Under the pieces are notes generated by a model. That model was not told the DNA's origin, ran no database searches, and saw only the letters and a list, made by a program, of their open reading frames with translations. A program made the position numbers and the translations under genes. Shown here one piece after another: positions 6,830-13,836 of a stretch of 17,198 bases of DNA. This stretch comes from CAJXTB01 sp047626195 (GTDB lineage: Bacteria > Myxococcota_A > UBA796 > GCA-2862545), in NCBI GenBank assembly GCA_047626195.1, contig JBLHSN010000099.1, positions 1 through 17,198 of the forward strand, read 5' to 3'. Positions within the stretch are counted from its first letter, which is position 1. Every line of letters begins with the position of its first letter.

Positions 6830-8298
6830 TCGGAGGCATCCATCCAGGTGGCGTGGAAGCCGGCGGGAACACGGTGCGGAATGTGGACGGTCGCAACCGG
6901 GCCATCGCTGATGTGTTTCGCATCGAAGACCAGACAGCGGCTCGACCAGTCACGGGTATCGGTGACGAAGGACATGACGTAGCCATCGTCTTCTTCGACT
7001 GCACCCGGCCGGGCAGCGAACGGCGCTTCGGAGCCGTATACGCCGGGGCCATAGTCGTATCGCTCGGTCTTTCCGCTGTGGATGTCGACCTTGAGCAGGG
7101 CATCGAAGGTCGCCGGAATCTCGTGCGGGATGGCTTGCAAGTAGGCGAAGCGGTTCTTCTGGCCCATGACGTGCGGTGCAATCATCGGGAACTCGGCGTT
7201 CACGTCATCTAGAGCACGCTCGCTGGTCTCGCCAGTGACCATATTCATACGCCATTCGTGTAAGTTCGCGCGGAGCTTGATGCCCGAGAGCATGGCAGCA
7301 AGCTTGCCATCTGCCTTGTTGGGCGACAGGCTCGGGTCGGGGTTGCGGCAGCCAATCATGACCACTTCGTCGCCCTCTTCCCAGCAATTGACCACATGAA
7401 GCATGTAGCAGGGCTCAAACTCGAACCAGCGCACATCAGAGTCTGTGCCGAAGCGGGGAATGACGCCGTAGCGAGTCGGGACATCCTTGTGGAATAGCGG
7501 AATCCGCTTGCCGGTCTTCTTGAAGAACTCGGGGTCGAAGAACACCGGAAAGTCATGCAAGATGGAGTAGCGAGGGGTCATGCCAATGTCGTGCGGACGG
7601 CGCGGACCGGGCAGGGTGATGTCGGTGGTGTGCAGCGTGCCGTCGGGCTTGAGCACGCCGTAGCGCATGTACGGGGGGCGGTCGCCGTAGCCGAAGAATA
7701 CGAACTCACCGGTGGCGGCATCCACTTTGGAGTGCGCCGAGATGCGGTGAGGCATTGCCGCTGAGAGTGCTTCAGCATCCAGTGTTTCGAGGGTCTGCGG
7801 GTTGAGCGGATACAGCTTTCCAGACTCGTACCACAGCGCGTACAGCCGACCGTCCAGGCTGATGAGGTCGGTGTTCGCTGTGTCTTTGAGCGGTCCGCCT
7901 GGCAGCTTGAAGTCGAAGGGGCCTAAGACGCCGCCCCACACGGGTGTGTCGGTGCTCTGTTCATGGGCGAAGCCGCGGGTGTTGACCCAGCGGTTGCCGT
8001 AGCGCGCGGTACCCTTCTCGAACCACATTCCGTGGACCATGCCGTCGCCGTCGAACCAATGGTAGCGGTTGATGGGAGCAAGCCGGCTGTTCGGACCGTT
8101 GCGGAAATAGGCGCCGTTGAGGTCTTCGGGCAGTTTGCCGTCTACCCTCAGGGCGCTGGCGCTGTGCTCTTGGGTCACCGGTGCATACAGCCCGTGCAGG
8201 TATGGATTGTCGATGCCGTCAATCCACTGTGGGGCCTCTGTCGGGCGGGTACCCGCAGCGGAGAGGGTCTTGCCGTAGCGGTGGGTAATGTCGAGCAT
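6820..8298 (-). CDS. Carotenoid oxygenase (RPE65 / lignostilbene dioxygenase) family protein
   Basis: A 492-residue protein, the standard length for this non-heme iron family. The four expected iron ligands are visible: His189 in ISAHSKV, His236 in RPHDIGMT, His301 in YMLHVVN and His482 in AGFHATW. The spacing closely matches cyanobacterial apocarotenoid oxygenase. Also typical are FRNGPN (65-70) and WFDGDGMVHG (81-90) near the N-terminus. These enzymes split a C=C bond with O2 to give two carbonyl products; family substrates include carotenoids, stilbenes and vinyl or propenyl phenols. The ATG at 8298 has a strong GGAGG site. It leads the operon with the lipocalin-like and PaaN genes, so aldehyde products could pass to PaaN. 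No carotenoid-synthesis gene is nearby, which slightly favours an aromatic alkene or stilbene substrate, but this is not proven. Confidence 0.9.
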   Translation of the reverse strand: MLDITHRYGKTLSAAGTRPTEAPQWIDGIDNPYLHGLYAPVTQEHSASALRVDGKLPEDLNGAYFRNGPNSRLAPINRYHWFDGDGMVHGMWFEKGTARYGNRWVNTRGFAHEQSTDTPVWGGVLGPFDFKLPGGPLKDTANTDLISLDGRLYALWYESGKLYPLNPQTLETLDAEALSAAMPHRISAHSKVDAATGEFVFFGYGDRPPYMRYGVLKPDGTLHTTDITLPGPRRPHDIGMTPRYSILHDFPVFFDPEFFKKTGKRIPLFHKDVPTRYGVIPRFGTDSDVRWFEFEPCYMLHVVNCWEEGDEVVMIGCRNPDPSLSPNKADGKLAAMLSGIKLRANLHEWRMNMVTGETSERALDDVNAEFPMIAPHVMGQKNRFAYLQAIPHEIPATFDALLKVDIHSGKTERYDYGPGVYGSEAPFAARPGAVEEDDGYVMSFVTDTRDWSSRCLVFDAKHISDGPVATVHIPHRVPAGFHATWMDASEWA

Positions 8299-8317
8299 CA
8301 GGAACCTCCGAGAGTCG

Positions 8318-8350
8318 GCGGTCCTATCCGGTTGTGGCTGTGTGGACCGC
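8318..8350. other. Inverted repeat between the fibrinogen-like gene and the oxygenase operon
   Basis: GCGGTCC at 8318-8324 pairs with GGACCGC at 8344-8350 across a 19-base loop. It fills most of the 54-base gap between the stop of the beta-helix/fibrinogen gene and the ATG of the oxygenase, just upstream of its GGAGG site. No T-run follows, so it is not a classical terminator. It could be an operator for the oxygenase operon or a 5' leader hairpin. Seven-base arms can arise by chance at this G+C. Confidence 0.3.
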
Positions 8351-8352
8351 GC

Positions 8353-9948
8353 TTAGGGTGTCTCGCGAACGAAGATGGCAATGTCTTGAACATTGTTGAC
8401 TGGGCTCGTGCTGTCCGTCAGCGTCATGGGGCTGGCGTGGAACCACTGCTGGTCGTAGGAGCTGTTGTCGTACGATTCCATGTACAGCAGGCTACGATGC
8501 GACAGCCCGGTGTTGAAGCTGTTTCCGCAGTTGTCACAGTTGATACCCGATGACCCCGAGTTGGAGTTCCACGCGTAGCCGGTGTAGCGAGCGCCTGAGT
8601 TGAACACCACGATGTTGTGGGTCCGGGTGAACCAGGTGGTTCCGTCTTGGGTCAGTCGAATGTACGAGATGGGTGGCAGGATGTCGGCTGCCCAACTGGT
8701 AAGGTCGGCGATGGGCCAGACAAACCGCTTGTTGGTATTGCTCGCCCGAAGCGCCATGAATTCGCCGTCGTTGGTGAGGGCGGGGGTGAGCAGGTCCATG
8801 CGCGAAAAGGCGGCACCGTTGGTCATGCCGTTGGCGTCGTAGGTGCCGAAGTCGTTGAACAACGGAAGGAAATCGGTCGAGCCGACTAAGTGGGTCTTGG
8901 TGGTTGGAATCGTTCCGAGGTTGGCGATGAGCGTCCAGCCACCGCCCAGAGTGGTCATGTCACAGTACGCGTCAAAGGCTGCTGTGCCACCCAGACCGTC
9001 TGGGTCGATGCTGTAGATACCGTCGGTTGAGCTGGGGGTGGCTGCTTTGACAGTCTGGCAGGTGCTGACCACCGAGCAACCCTCGGCGGGCCACGTTCCA
9101 TCACTTGCAACCTGCGAGCCCGAGGGAACGGTGGCCCCGGCGCACACCTCGCCGCCACGCGAGACGATAGCGCCGGCCTCGACTGTGGCTCCCGCACCGA
9201 CTGTCGCATTCGCACCCACGCGTCCGAAGACCGTGGCTCCAGCCTGGATAGTGGCTTCACGGCCAATACGGCCGCTCGACTCCACGGCGGCTCCGGCACC
9301 GATGTCGGCTTGCTTTCGAACGCGAGCGCCCTGTTCAATGCGGGCGCCCGATGCGACGGTCACCTGGGGGCCGACCACCCCGTTGACGGAGGCACTGCTG
9401 CCAGAGCCGGGTGCATCCGCAACGGTGACGCTGCGAGCGACCACAGCGTTGTCACCGAGGGTTGTAAAGTCACCGAGTGCGACCAAGTTGCCGACGACAG
9501 CACCCGCTCCGATGGTGACATTATCTCCGACCTGGACGGCGTATCCGAGGCTTCCGCCATCTGCGATGGTCAGTCGTGCGCCTGCTACAACAGCCCGTCC
9601 CACGGTAACATCTGTGCCGAGAACATGGTCGGGTCCGAGCTGTGCACCGCGACCAATGACCGTGTTGGCCCCGACCGGAATGGGGGTGCTGGTGTGTGCC
9701 ACGCGTCCAGCGAGGAATGCGCGTGAGCCAACCACAACATCGGCGGCTAGAGCGACTTGAGGGCCAACAGAGGCACCGTCGAACACAGACGCGTTCGCAC
9801 CGACGGTACTGCTGGCGTCAACCGTGGCGTCAACGTCGACACAGGCTCCATTGGCAGCGTATTCGTCTTGGCATCCGTCCTGGTTGGCATCGGCTGCGAA
9901 TGCGACCGAACCCGTGACCAGCCACACCAATAAGCTGTACCGAACCAT
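8353..9948 (-). CDS. Secreted left-handed beta-helix protein with C-terminal fibrinogen-like domain
   Basis: A 531-residue protein starting at ATG 9948 behind a GGGGAG site. Residues 1-18 form a signal peptide ending AFA. Residues 19-37 (DANQDGCQDEY and flanks) look like a thrombospondin type-3 calcium loop. Residues about 38-285 are an imperfect hexapeptide-like array with Gly and small residues at regular steps (VGANAT, VGAGAT, VEAGAI), the hallmark of a left-handed beta-helix. From Cys297 on, the sequence follows the bacterial fibrinogen-C-like pattern: AFDAYCDM (324-331), then GGGWTLIAN (335-343), and further on INCDNCGN (469-476) and YDQQWFHA. Exported to the envelope or medium; probable role in surface structure or ligand (perhaps glycan) binding. 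The helix part resembles acyltransferase helices, but no acyltransferase active site is evident. A longer in-frame start at 9981 would add 11 residues before the signal peptide and is rejected. Confidence 0.85.
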   Translation of the reverse strand: MVRYSLLVWLVTGSVAFAADANQDGCQDEYAANGACVDVDATVDASSTVGANASVFDGASVGPQVALAADVVVGSRAFLAGRVAHTSTPIPVGANTVIGRGAQLGPDHVLGTDVTVGRAVVAGARLTIADGGSLGYAVQVGDNVTIGAGAVVGNLVALGDFTTLGDNAVVARSVTVADAPGSGSSASVNGVVGPQVTVASGARIEQGARVRKQADIGAGAAVESSGRIGREATIQAGATVFGRVGANATVGAGATVEAGAIVSRGGEVCAGATVPSGSQVASDGTWPAEGCSVVSTCQTVKAATPSSTDGIYSIDPDGLGGTAAFDAYCDMTTLGGGWTLIANLGTIPTTKTHLVGSTDFLPLFNDFGTYDANGMTNGAAFSRMDLLTPALTNDGEFMALRASNTNKRFVWPIADLTSWAADILPPISYIRLTQDGTTWFTRTHNIVVFNSGARYTGYAWNSNSGSSGINCDNCGNSFNTGLSHRSLLYMESYDNSSYDQQWFHASPMTLTDSTSPVNNVQDIAIFVRETP

Positions 9949-10050
9949 GTATTCTCCCCAAGTGAATGTAAGGCCACTCACTACAGGGACGGCGCTGATT
10001 TAGCAAGTCTGTTCAAATGTCTTGGCGAGGTGAATCGCTTATTCTCAGCT

Positions 10051-10557
10051 CTAGTAAACGAGCAGCAACAGCACCGCAATCGTCTCGCGCAGTCCGAAGC
10101 GGAAGCGGTGTGGTGAGCGGCAACCGACCACACAGACCTCATCAAAGTGGCGCCGAAAAAGAACATCGCATCGCGCCACGTGAAAGTCGTCGGTCACCAC
10201 CAGAACCCGTGGGCCAAGATTCAGGTGTGAACTGTAGAGCGCGTTTTCGGCCGTGGTTCGCGCCACAGTCTCGGCGACGAGTGCCGTGACGGGGACCTTG
10301 AGTTGTGCGGCAAGACGGGTGCCGACCATCCCCTCTGCGGGTGGGTGGGTGACCACGCCGCCGCTGACCACCAGAATCGGTGCATGGCCTGCCTTCCATA
10401 GTGCGGCGCCAGCCTTGACTCTGCGTGCCAAGGCCGGCGAGGGGCTACCGTCAAAACGGACCGCTGCGCCGGGTACAACGATGAGGTCGTATGTACCGGT
10501 AAGTTTCGCCTGCCACCCGAAGAGGCCCCGCCAGCCGCGTATTAGAGCGTAAAGCAT
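10051..10557 (-). CDS. DUF218 / YdcF-like protein
   Basis: A 168-residue protein of the DUF218 (YdcF/SanA/ElyC) family with a Rossmann-like fold. Motifs are DLIVVPGAAV (24-33), LVVSGGV (62-68), TTAENALYS (101-109) with the conserved Glu104 and Asn105, and VLVVTDDFHVARC (118-130), the usual VTxxxHxxR signature. It ends with a hydrophobic stretch after LRETIAV. Family members are linked to envelope or cell-wall processes and bind nucleotide-type ligands, but the reaction is not settled. I chose the ATG at 10557, which has a G-rich site just upstream; a GTG at 10587 would add ten residues. It is divergent from the zinc-ribbon membrane protein, and its stop is about 100 bases before the fibrinogen-like gene on the same strand. 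No long signal peptide is visible; the first 15 residues may lie against the membrane. Confidence 0.82.
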   Translation of the reverse strand: MLYALIRGWRGLFGWQAKLTGTYDLIVVPGAAVRFDGSPSPALARRVKAGAALWKAGHAPILVVSGGVVTHPPAEGMVGTRLAAQLKVPVTALVAETVARTTAENALYSSHLNLGPRVLVVTDDFHVARCDVLFRRHFDEVCVVGCRSPHRFRFGLRETIAVLLLLVY

Positions 10558-10616
10558 GCCCCCCGCTATCACGGGTCGGCCCTGCACCCTAATGTGGCGT
10601 GGTTGGGGAGGAAGCG

Positions 10617-11030
10617 ATGGCCGAATGTGTGGTGTGCAAGAACTTTTTTGACGAGAGTGATCTGCTGTTCGGCGATCGAGGTCTGACCTGTGCGATGTGC
10701 GTGGTAACCGGAGATGAACAAGCGGAGAATCAGAGAGGGCTGTGGACGATGGTCATTGCGCCTCCACTCATTGCGTTCTCATCCCTGGGTGCCCTCTGTC
10801 TGCCGCTGATTGGCGTGGGCGTCGCCTTGGTGATGTCCTGCTTTGCGCTGTTCGGTGGGATTCAGGCCGCTCAGGCTGGCTATCGGATGTCTCCACAGGA
10901 CGAACGATTGCCGCAGCACCTGCGCACACCCCTGTTGGTGAGCGGCATAGTCACCAGCGTAGCGTCTGTGGCGTTGACCGCCTTCTACTTCTTGTTGGTC
11001 GTCGCGGTTGTCGCTGTATTCGTGACGTAG
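10617..11030 (+). CDS. Small zinc-ribbon membrane protein of unknown function
   Basis: A 137-residue protein with a near-perfect ribosome site (GGGGAGGAAG) before ATG 10617. The N-terminus carries two Cys pairs, CVVC (4-7) and CAMC (25-28), fitting a small zinc-binding ribbon. Hydrophobic segments at about 43-85 (probably two helices with a short Pro/Gly turn) and 106-135 are membrane-spanning, separated by a polar loop at 86-105. The family is not recognised. The design, a short cytosolic metal-binding head on a three-helix membrane part, is common in poorly described bacterial proteins. Its stop is only two bases from the stop of the converging PPC lipoprotein gene. An in-frame earlier start at 10599 lacks a ribosome site and is rejected. 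Confidence 0.75.
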   Translation: MAECVVCKNFFDESDLLFGDRGLTCAMCVVTGDEQAENQRGLWTMVIAPPLIAFSSLGALCLPLIGVGVALVMSCFALFGGIQAAQAGYRMSPQDERLPQHLRTPLLVSGIVTSVASVALTAFYFLLVVAVVAVFVT

Positions 11031-11032
11031 CC

Positions 11033-12235
11033 CTACGGGCAGGAAAGCGTGGTGGACAGACGGTAGCCGTTGGTTGCGCCGTCGTAGCCGAACACACGCA
11101 CGTAGGCCGCACCCGCTCCAAGCACTGCGCTCACCGACTCGTTGTTCGTTCCGGTCTCTCCGGTAGCGATGGCTAGGCCGTTTCGGTCGGTCAGCTCTAT
11201 GTCGATGTCGCCGCTGGAGTGCGAGAACGTGGCGTTGACGGTTGCTGTGCAGCCCTCGGCCTCTGAGAATTGGTACCAGTCATTGTCGTTACAGGTGGCG
11301 GCTCCGAACGTGCCGTTCCACATGGTCTGCTGGGCTTGACTACGAGAATTATTCGGCTCAAACGGGTCGTCTCCCGGGCAAGTTCGCGCGACCGACGAGC
11401 ACACAGAGCTGGAGCCGGAGAGGCCGTAGTTGCCGTCGACTTCCCCGGTCGCGCGTAGCCAGGTGGGGCCGTTAGCGATGACGCGAACCGCGGTCTGGGT
11501 GCTGGTGGGTGTGGCGTCGAACCCGAGACCGTCGGCATCTACCGCGCTCATGGCGAGGGAAGCCGGTGCGACAGGCGTGGCTACATATTGAACCAGACAT
11601 CCGGAACCAGAGTTCACTTGGAACCAGTCTTCGTCACCTTCGCAGATGCGTGCGGTGACGTCGAGCTGGTCGATAAGGACGCCCGCGGTGTCCTGGGTGT
11701 CGTCCTCTTCGCGGTTGTCATCCACGCACACGGCCCCACAGTTGGCGCTCACGGCCAGAGTGTAGGTGTTCTCGGCATTTGTACGACCTTCAACGCCAAT
11801 AACCCAGGTGTCGGTCTCATCGGCGGTCCACACCAACTGCTCGGTTCCGCTGCTGCTGACGCTACTTGCAATGCCTACACCGTCTCGGTACAGAATCAGG
11901 TCAATATTCCCGCCGTCTAGCGGGAAGGCCAGATCTGCTGTGAGCTCGCAGCGTCTCTCTCCTAAGATTGCGTAAAAGTCGGGGTCATTGCGGCAGATGA
12001 CGCCGGAGAGGGAAGCAGGAAGCGGCGTATCGCTCGCGTCCTCTGGGCTATCATCGGGTTCGCCCGCGTCATCCGAACAGTCCGGGTCGTCTGTGTCCGG
12101 GTCCTCCGTCCCTTCCGTATCGCCGGTGTCTGCAGGCTCGGTGTCGACGTCGGCCTCGGAGCCTGACGCGCTGTCCGAATCGATGGGTTCGAGCGGTGTA
12201 CAGGCTGTGAGGGCCAAGAGAATCAAAATGGACAT
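11033..12235 (-). CDS. Lipoprotein with three tandem PPC-like beta domains
   Basis: A 400-residue lipoprotein: ATG 12235 with GGAG upstream, a very short signal ending LTAC, and lipid-acceptor Cys12. Residues 13-70 are an Asp/Glu/Thr/Ser-rich linker, typical of surface lipoproteins in Myxococcota-like genomes. Three domains follow, at about 53-166, 170-279 and 286-399. Each begins with an acidic DD.EPN/DD.ED-like segment, then an ARICEGDEDWFQV-type motif (CRNDPDFYAI, ICEGDEDWFQV, TCNDNDWYQF) and beta-strands with paired Cys. This is the prepeptidase C-terminal (PPC) pattern, seen in secreted proteases but also as stand-alone binding modules. No protease domain is present. Likely an envelope-anchored binding or structural protein; its partner is unknown. 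A sigma-70-like promoter lies upstream. Confidence 0.82.
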   Translation of the reverse strand: MSILILLALTACTPLEPIDSDSASGSEADVDTEPADTGDTEGTEDPDTDDPDCSDDAGEPDDSPEDASDTPLPASLSGVICRNDPDFYAILGERRCELTADLAFPLDGGNIDLILYRDGVGIASSVSSSGTEQLVWTADETDTWVIGVEGRTNAENTYTLAVSANCGAVCVDDNREEDDTQDTAGVLIDQLDVTARICEGDEDWFQVNSGSGCLVQYVATPVAPASLAMSAVDADGLGFDATPTSTQTAVRVIANGPTWLRATGEVDGNYGLSGSSSVCSSVARTCPGDDPFEPNNSRSQAQQTMWNGTFGAATCNDNDWYQFSEAEGCTATVNATFSHSSGDIDIELTDRNGLAIATGETGTNNESVSAVLGAGAAYVRVFGYDGATNGYRLSTTLSCP

Positions 12236-12258
12236 ACGAACTCCGGTAGCGCGTAGCC

Positions 12259-12288
12259 CTTATGCCGGCTGGAGCCAGCTTTCGTCAA
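12259..12288 (-). promoter_or_regulatory. Sigma-70-like promoter of the PPC lipoprotein gene
   Basis: On the minus strand TTGACG (plus 12283-12288) and CATAAG (plus 12259-12264) are 18 bases apart, matching 5 of 6 and 4 of 6 consensus bases. The predicted start of transcription is about 16-18 bases before the ATG at 12235, leaving just room for the GGAG site. The spacer contains a short palindrome, GCTGG-CT-CCAGC, which could be an operator. Confidence 0.5.
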
Positions 12289-12323
12289 GCTGCTTTGCCG
12301 ACAGTACGCGGTTATTAGCCACA

Positions 12324-12361
12324 CAAAGACAAAACGCCGAGTGCGATGAAGCACTCGGCGT
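12324..12361 (-). terminator. Intrinsic terminator after the duplicated-domain secreted protein gene
   Basis: An 11-bp perfect G+C-rich stem joins 12334-12344 (ACGCCGAGTGC) and 12351-12361 (GCACTCGGCGT) with a 6-base loop. Read on the minus strand it is followed by TTTTGTCTTT. It lies 27 bases past the stop of the gene ending at 12388 and before the promoter of the next lipoprotein gene, so the two genes are separate transcription units. Confidence 0.88.
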
Positions 12362-12387
12362 CTAGTCGTTAGCCGACAGAATCGTAC

Positions 12388-13356
12388 CTACTGGCACAGG
12401 TTTCCGCCACGCTCGGAGACGTTGAGGATGGCCTGTTGTGCAGGGCCGTCGCCGTAGGTGCCAACCCAGATGTCGTACTGACCGGATGGTGGTGAGTTGA
12501 GCGTGACAACGGGGTTGCTGCCTTCGGAATCGTCATCACAGTGCCAGTTGCCGGAGGCATCGTTGATGACTAGCGTAGTGTCGGTGTCTGCGCAGGATGC
12601 GAAGCGCAGGGGGGCCGAGCCGGGGGTGAAGTTTAGACGGAAGTCCGGGCGGTCTGCGGCGATGTGACCGGCACAGCTCGACGGGATGTTCGGAATTTCG
12701 TCGACATCAGTTCCGCCGCCAGCGAGGACGGTGACGCGATGGGGGTCAGGCTCGAAACCACCAACCAGGGAGATGGCGCCGTAGCGTGGCTCACCAGTCA
12801 CGCTGATGCTGCCGCCGCCGCCGGTCGCGGGAGGAGCTGCGATTGCGGAACCTCCGCCGGTGCTGCCGGTGGTGTCGTTGCAGATGGTGCCGCCGCGCTC
12901 GGTGAAGCGGACGGTTGCGGGCTGCGAGGAGCCTTCGCTGTAGGTGCCAACCCAGACGTCGTACTGGCCGCTGCGAGCCCCATCGAAGCTAACGACAGGG
13001 TTGGTGCCTTCGGTGTCATCATCACAATGCCACGTACCCGATGGGTCGTTGATGATGAGGCTGGTGTCTTCCCCGGCGCAGGAAGCGATGCGGAAGGGAG
13101 AGCTACCAGCGGTGAAGTTGACGCGAACATCAGGCTGTGCAGTGACGATGTGTCCGCGGCAGTTGTCCGGCAAGCTCATGGTCTGAACGTCTGTGTCTCC
13201 GCCTGCGCGGACTGTGACGTCGTGGGGGTCAGGAGTGAAGCCTGCGTCGAGGGTGACCGTGCCGTAGAGGGGCTCGCCGCTTGTGTCCGGGTTGGCGAGG
13301 GCGGTACTGGCGAGGGCGATGCCCAAGGCCACGGCTAGAATGCGATTGGAAGTCAT
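12388..13356 (-). CDS. Secreted protein of two tandem copies of one Cys-rich beta domain
   Basis: A 322-residue protein starting at ATG 13356 behind a GGAG site, with a signal peptide at 1-21 (ending ALA). The mature part is a duplication: Cys66, 93, 111 and 159 of copy one recur at 228, 255, 273 and 321, each exactly 162 residues later. Each copy holds a GEP.YG opening, a C.GHI segment, FRIASC or LRFASC, WHCDDD (109-114 and 271-276) and SGQYD.WVGTY (129-139 and 291-301), then ERGG near the end. A Gly/Ser/Pro linker (160-185) joins them. The WHCDDD and WVGTY segments occur in small secreted proteobacterial proteins often labelled peptidase S1-like, but no catalytic triad is visible here. Two disulfides per copy and calcium binding by the Asp cluster are plausible. 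It is the only gene in its transcription unit; a strong terminator follows. Confidence 0.82.
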   Translation of the reverse strand: MTSNRILAVALGIALASTALANPDTSGEPLYGTVTLDAGFTPDPHDVTVRAGGDTDVQTMSLPDNCRGHIVTAQPDVRVNFTAGSSPFRIASCAGEDTSLIINDPSGTWHCDDDTEGTNPVVSFDGARSGQYDVWVGTYSEGSSQPATVRFTERGGTICNDTTGSTGGGSAIAAPPATGGGGSISVTGEPRYGAISLVGGFEPDPHRVTVLAGGGTDVDEIPNIPSSCAGHIAADRPDFRLNFTPGSAPLRFASCADTDTTLVINDASGNWHCDDDSEGSNPVVTLNSPPSGQYDIWVGTYGDGPAQQAILNVSERGGNLCQ

Positions 13357-13836
13357 GGTGTCTCCGGGGTTGGGTGCAGTCAGGTCATGGTTTGTTGCCC
13401 ACGACGACCGCGGCCCCTCAAGGAATGACCGGGGGTCACTATTCCCAAAGGGTGGCGGAAGATACCAGTCCGGCCGATCATTGGCGAGCCGCAGTAAGAA
13501 CCACGTTGGATTTCAGTCGTTAGCCAAGTAACTTGGCCAGAGCAAAGTCCAGTTCGGCAACTCGTCCTGCGTCATCTGTTGTCATGCGTGGTCGAACGCA
13601 GGCACACTCGAATTCACTGTTCGCATGGCGGTACGCAGTCTCCGAAATGTCGCCAACGACAGTTACGGCCTCGCGGACTCCGGCAAAATCAGCGCAGCGG
13701 CAGGGTCGCTTCAGGTCGCTCGCTTCGCCATCCCACAGTCAAAGTGCAAACTCTCTAGTCGTGGGCCGGACCGCCGTCTCGACAGGCCGCGCGTGTTAGC
13801 GTTCCCGCCGTGCTGTGGCACGCAGGAGAGACTCTC
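13357..13836. other. About 480 bases between divergent genes; mostly non-coding with one possible short gene
   Basis: This stretch separates the divergent duplicated-domain protein and phosphohexomutase genes. Near 13425-13450 an imperfect inverted repeat is built on GGAATGACC and GGTCACTATTCC. The only plausible coding signal is the short minus-strand frame at 13520-13738. The ribosome site AGGAGAG for the mutase lies at the right end. I see no convincing promoter hexamers, RNA gene or mobile element. Confidence 0.4.
13520..13738 (-). CDS. Possible short protein of unknown function, start uncertain
   Basis: A 72-residue open frame ends with TAA at 13520. Its composition looks protein-like rather than like an antisense shadow: it carries RCADFAGVREAVTVVGDISE, then ECACVRP, and ends AELDFALAKLLG with an amphipathic helix pattern. 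No gene lies opposite it. However, the frame is closed upstream by TGA and the first usable start is a CTG at 13738 with no ribosome site; the only internal ATG would leave about 25 residues. In a neighbouring frame an ATG followed by AKRAT stops at once, so a frameshifted start is one explanation. It could be a decayed gene or chance. No family is recognised. Confidence 0.3.
   Translation of the reverse strand: MWDGEASDLKRPCRCADFAGVREAVTVVGDISETAYRHANSEFECACVRPRMTTDDAGRVAELDFALAKLLG

Noticed and set aside
6390..7181. Upstream in-frame extension of the PaaN frame to about 822 residues
   Set aside because: The added part is Arg/Ser/Pro-rich nonsense lying over the oxygenase and lipocalin-like genes; the ATGA overlap at 6389 marks the true start.
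9949..9981. Longer start for the beta-helix/fibrinogen gene
   Set aside because: It would place 11 polar residues before the signal peptide and skip the GGGGAG site serving the ATG at 9948.
12664..13338. 224-codon plus-strand frame opposite the duplicated-domain gene
   Set aside because: Its Ala/Gly/Asp-rich composition is the mirror of the real gene, which has a signal peptide, ribosome site, internal duplication and terminator.
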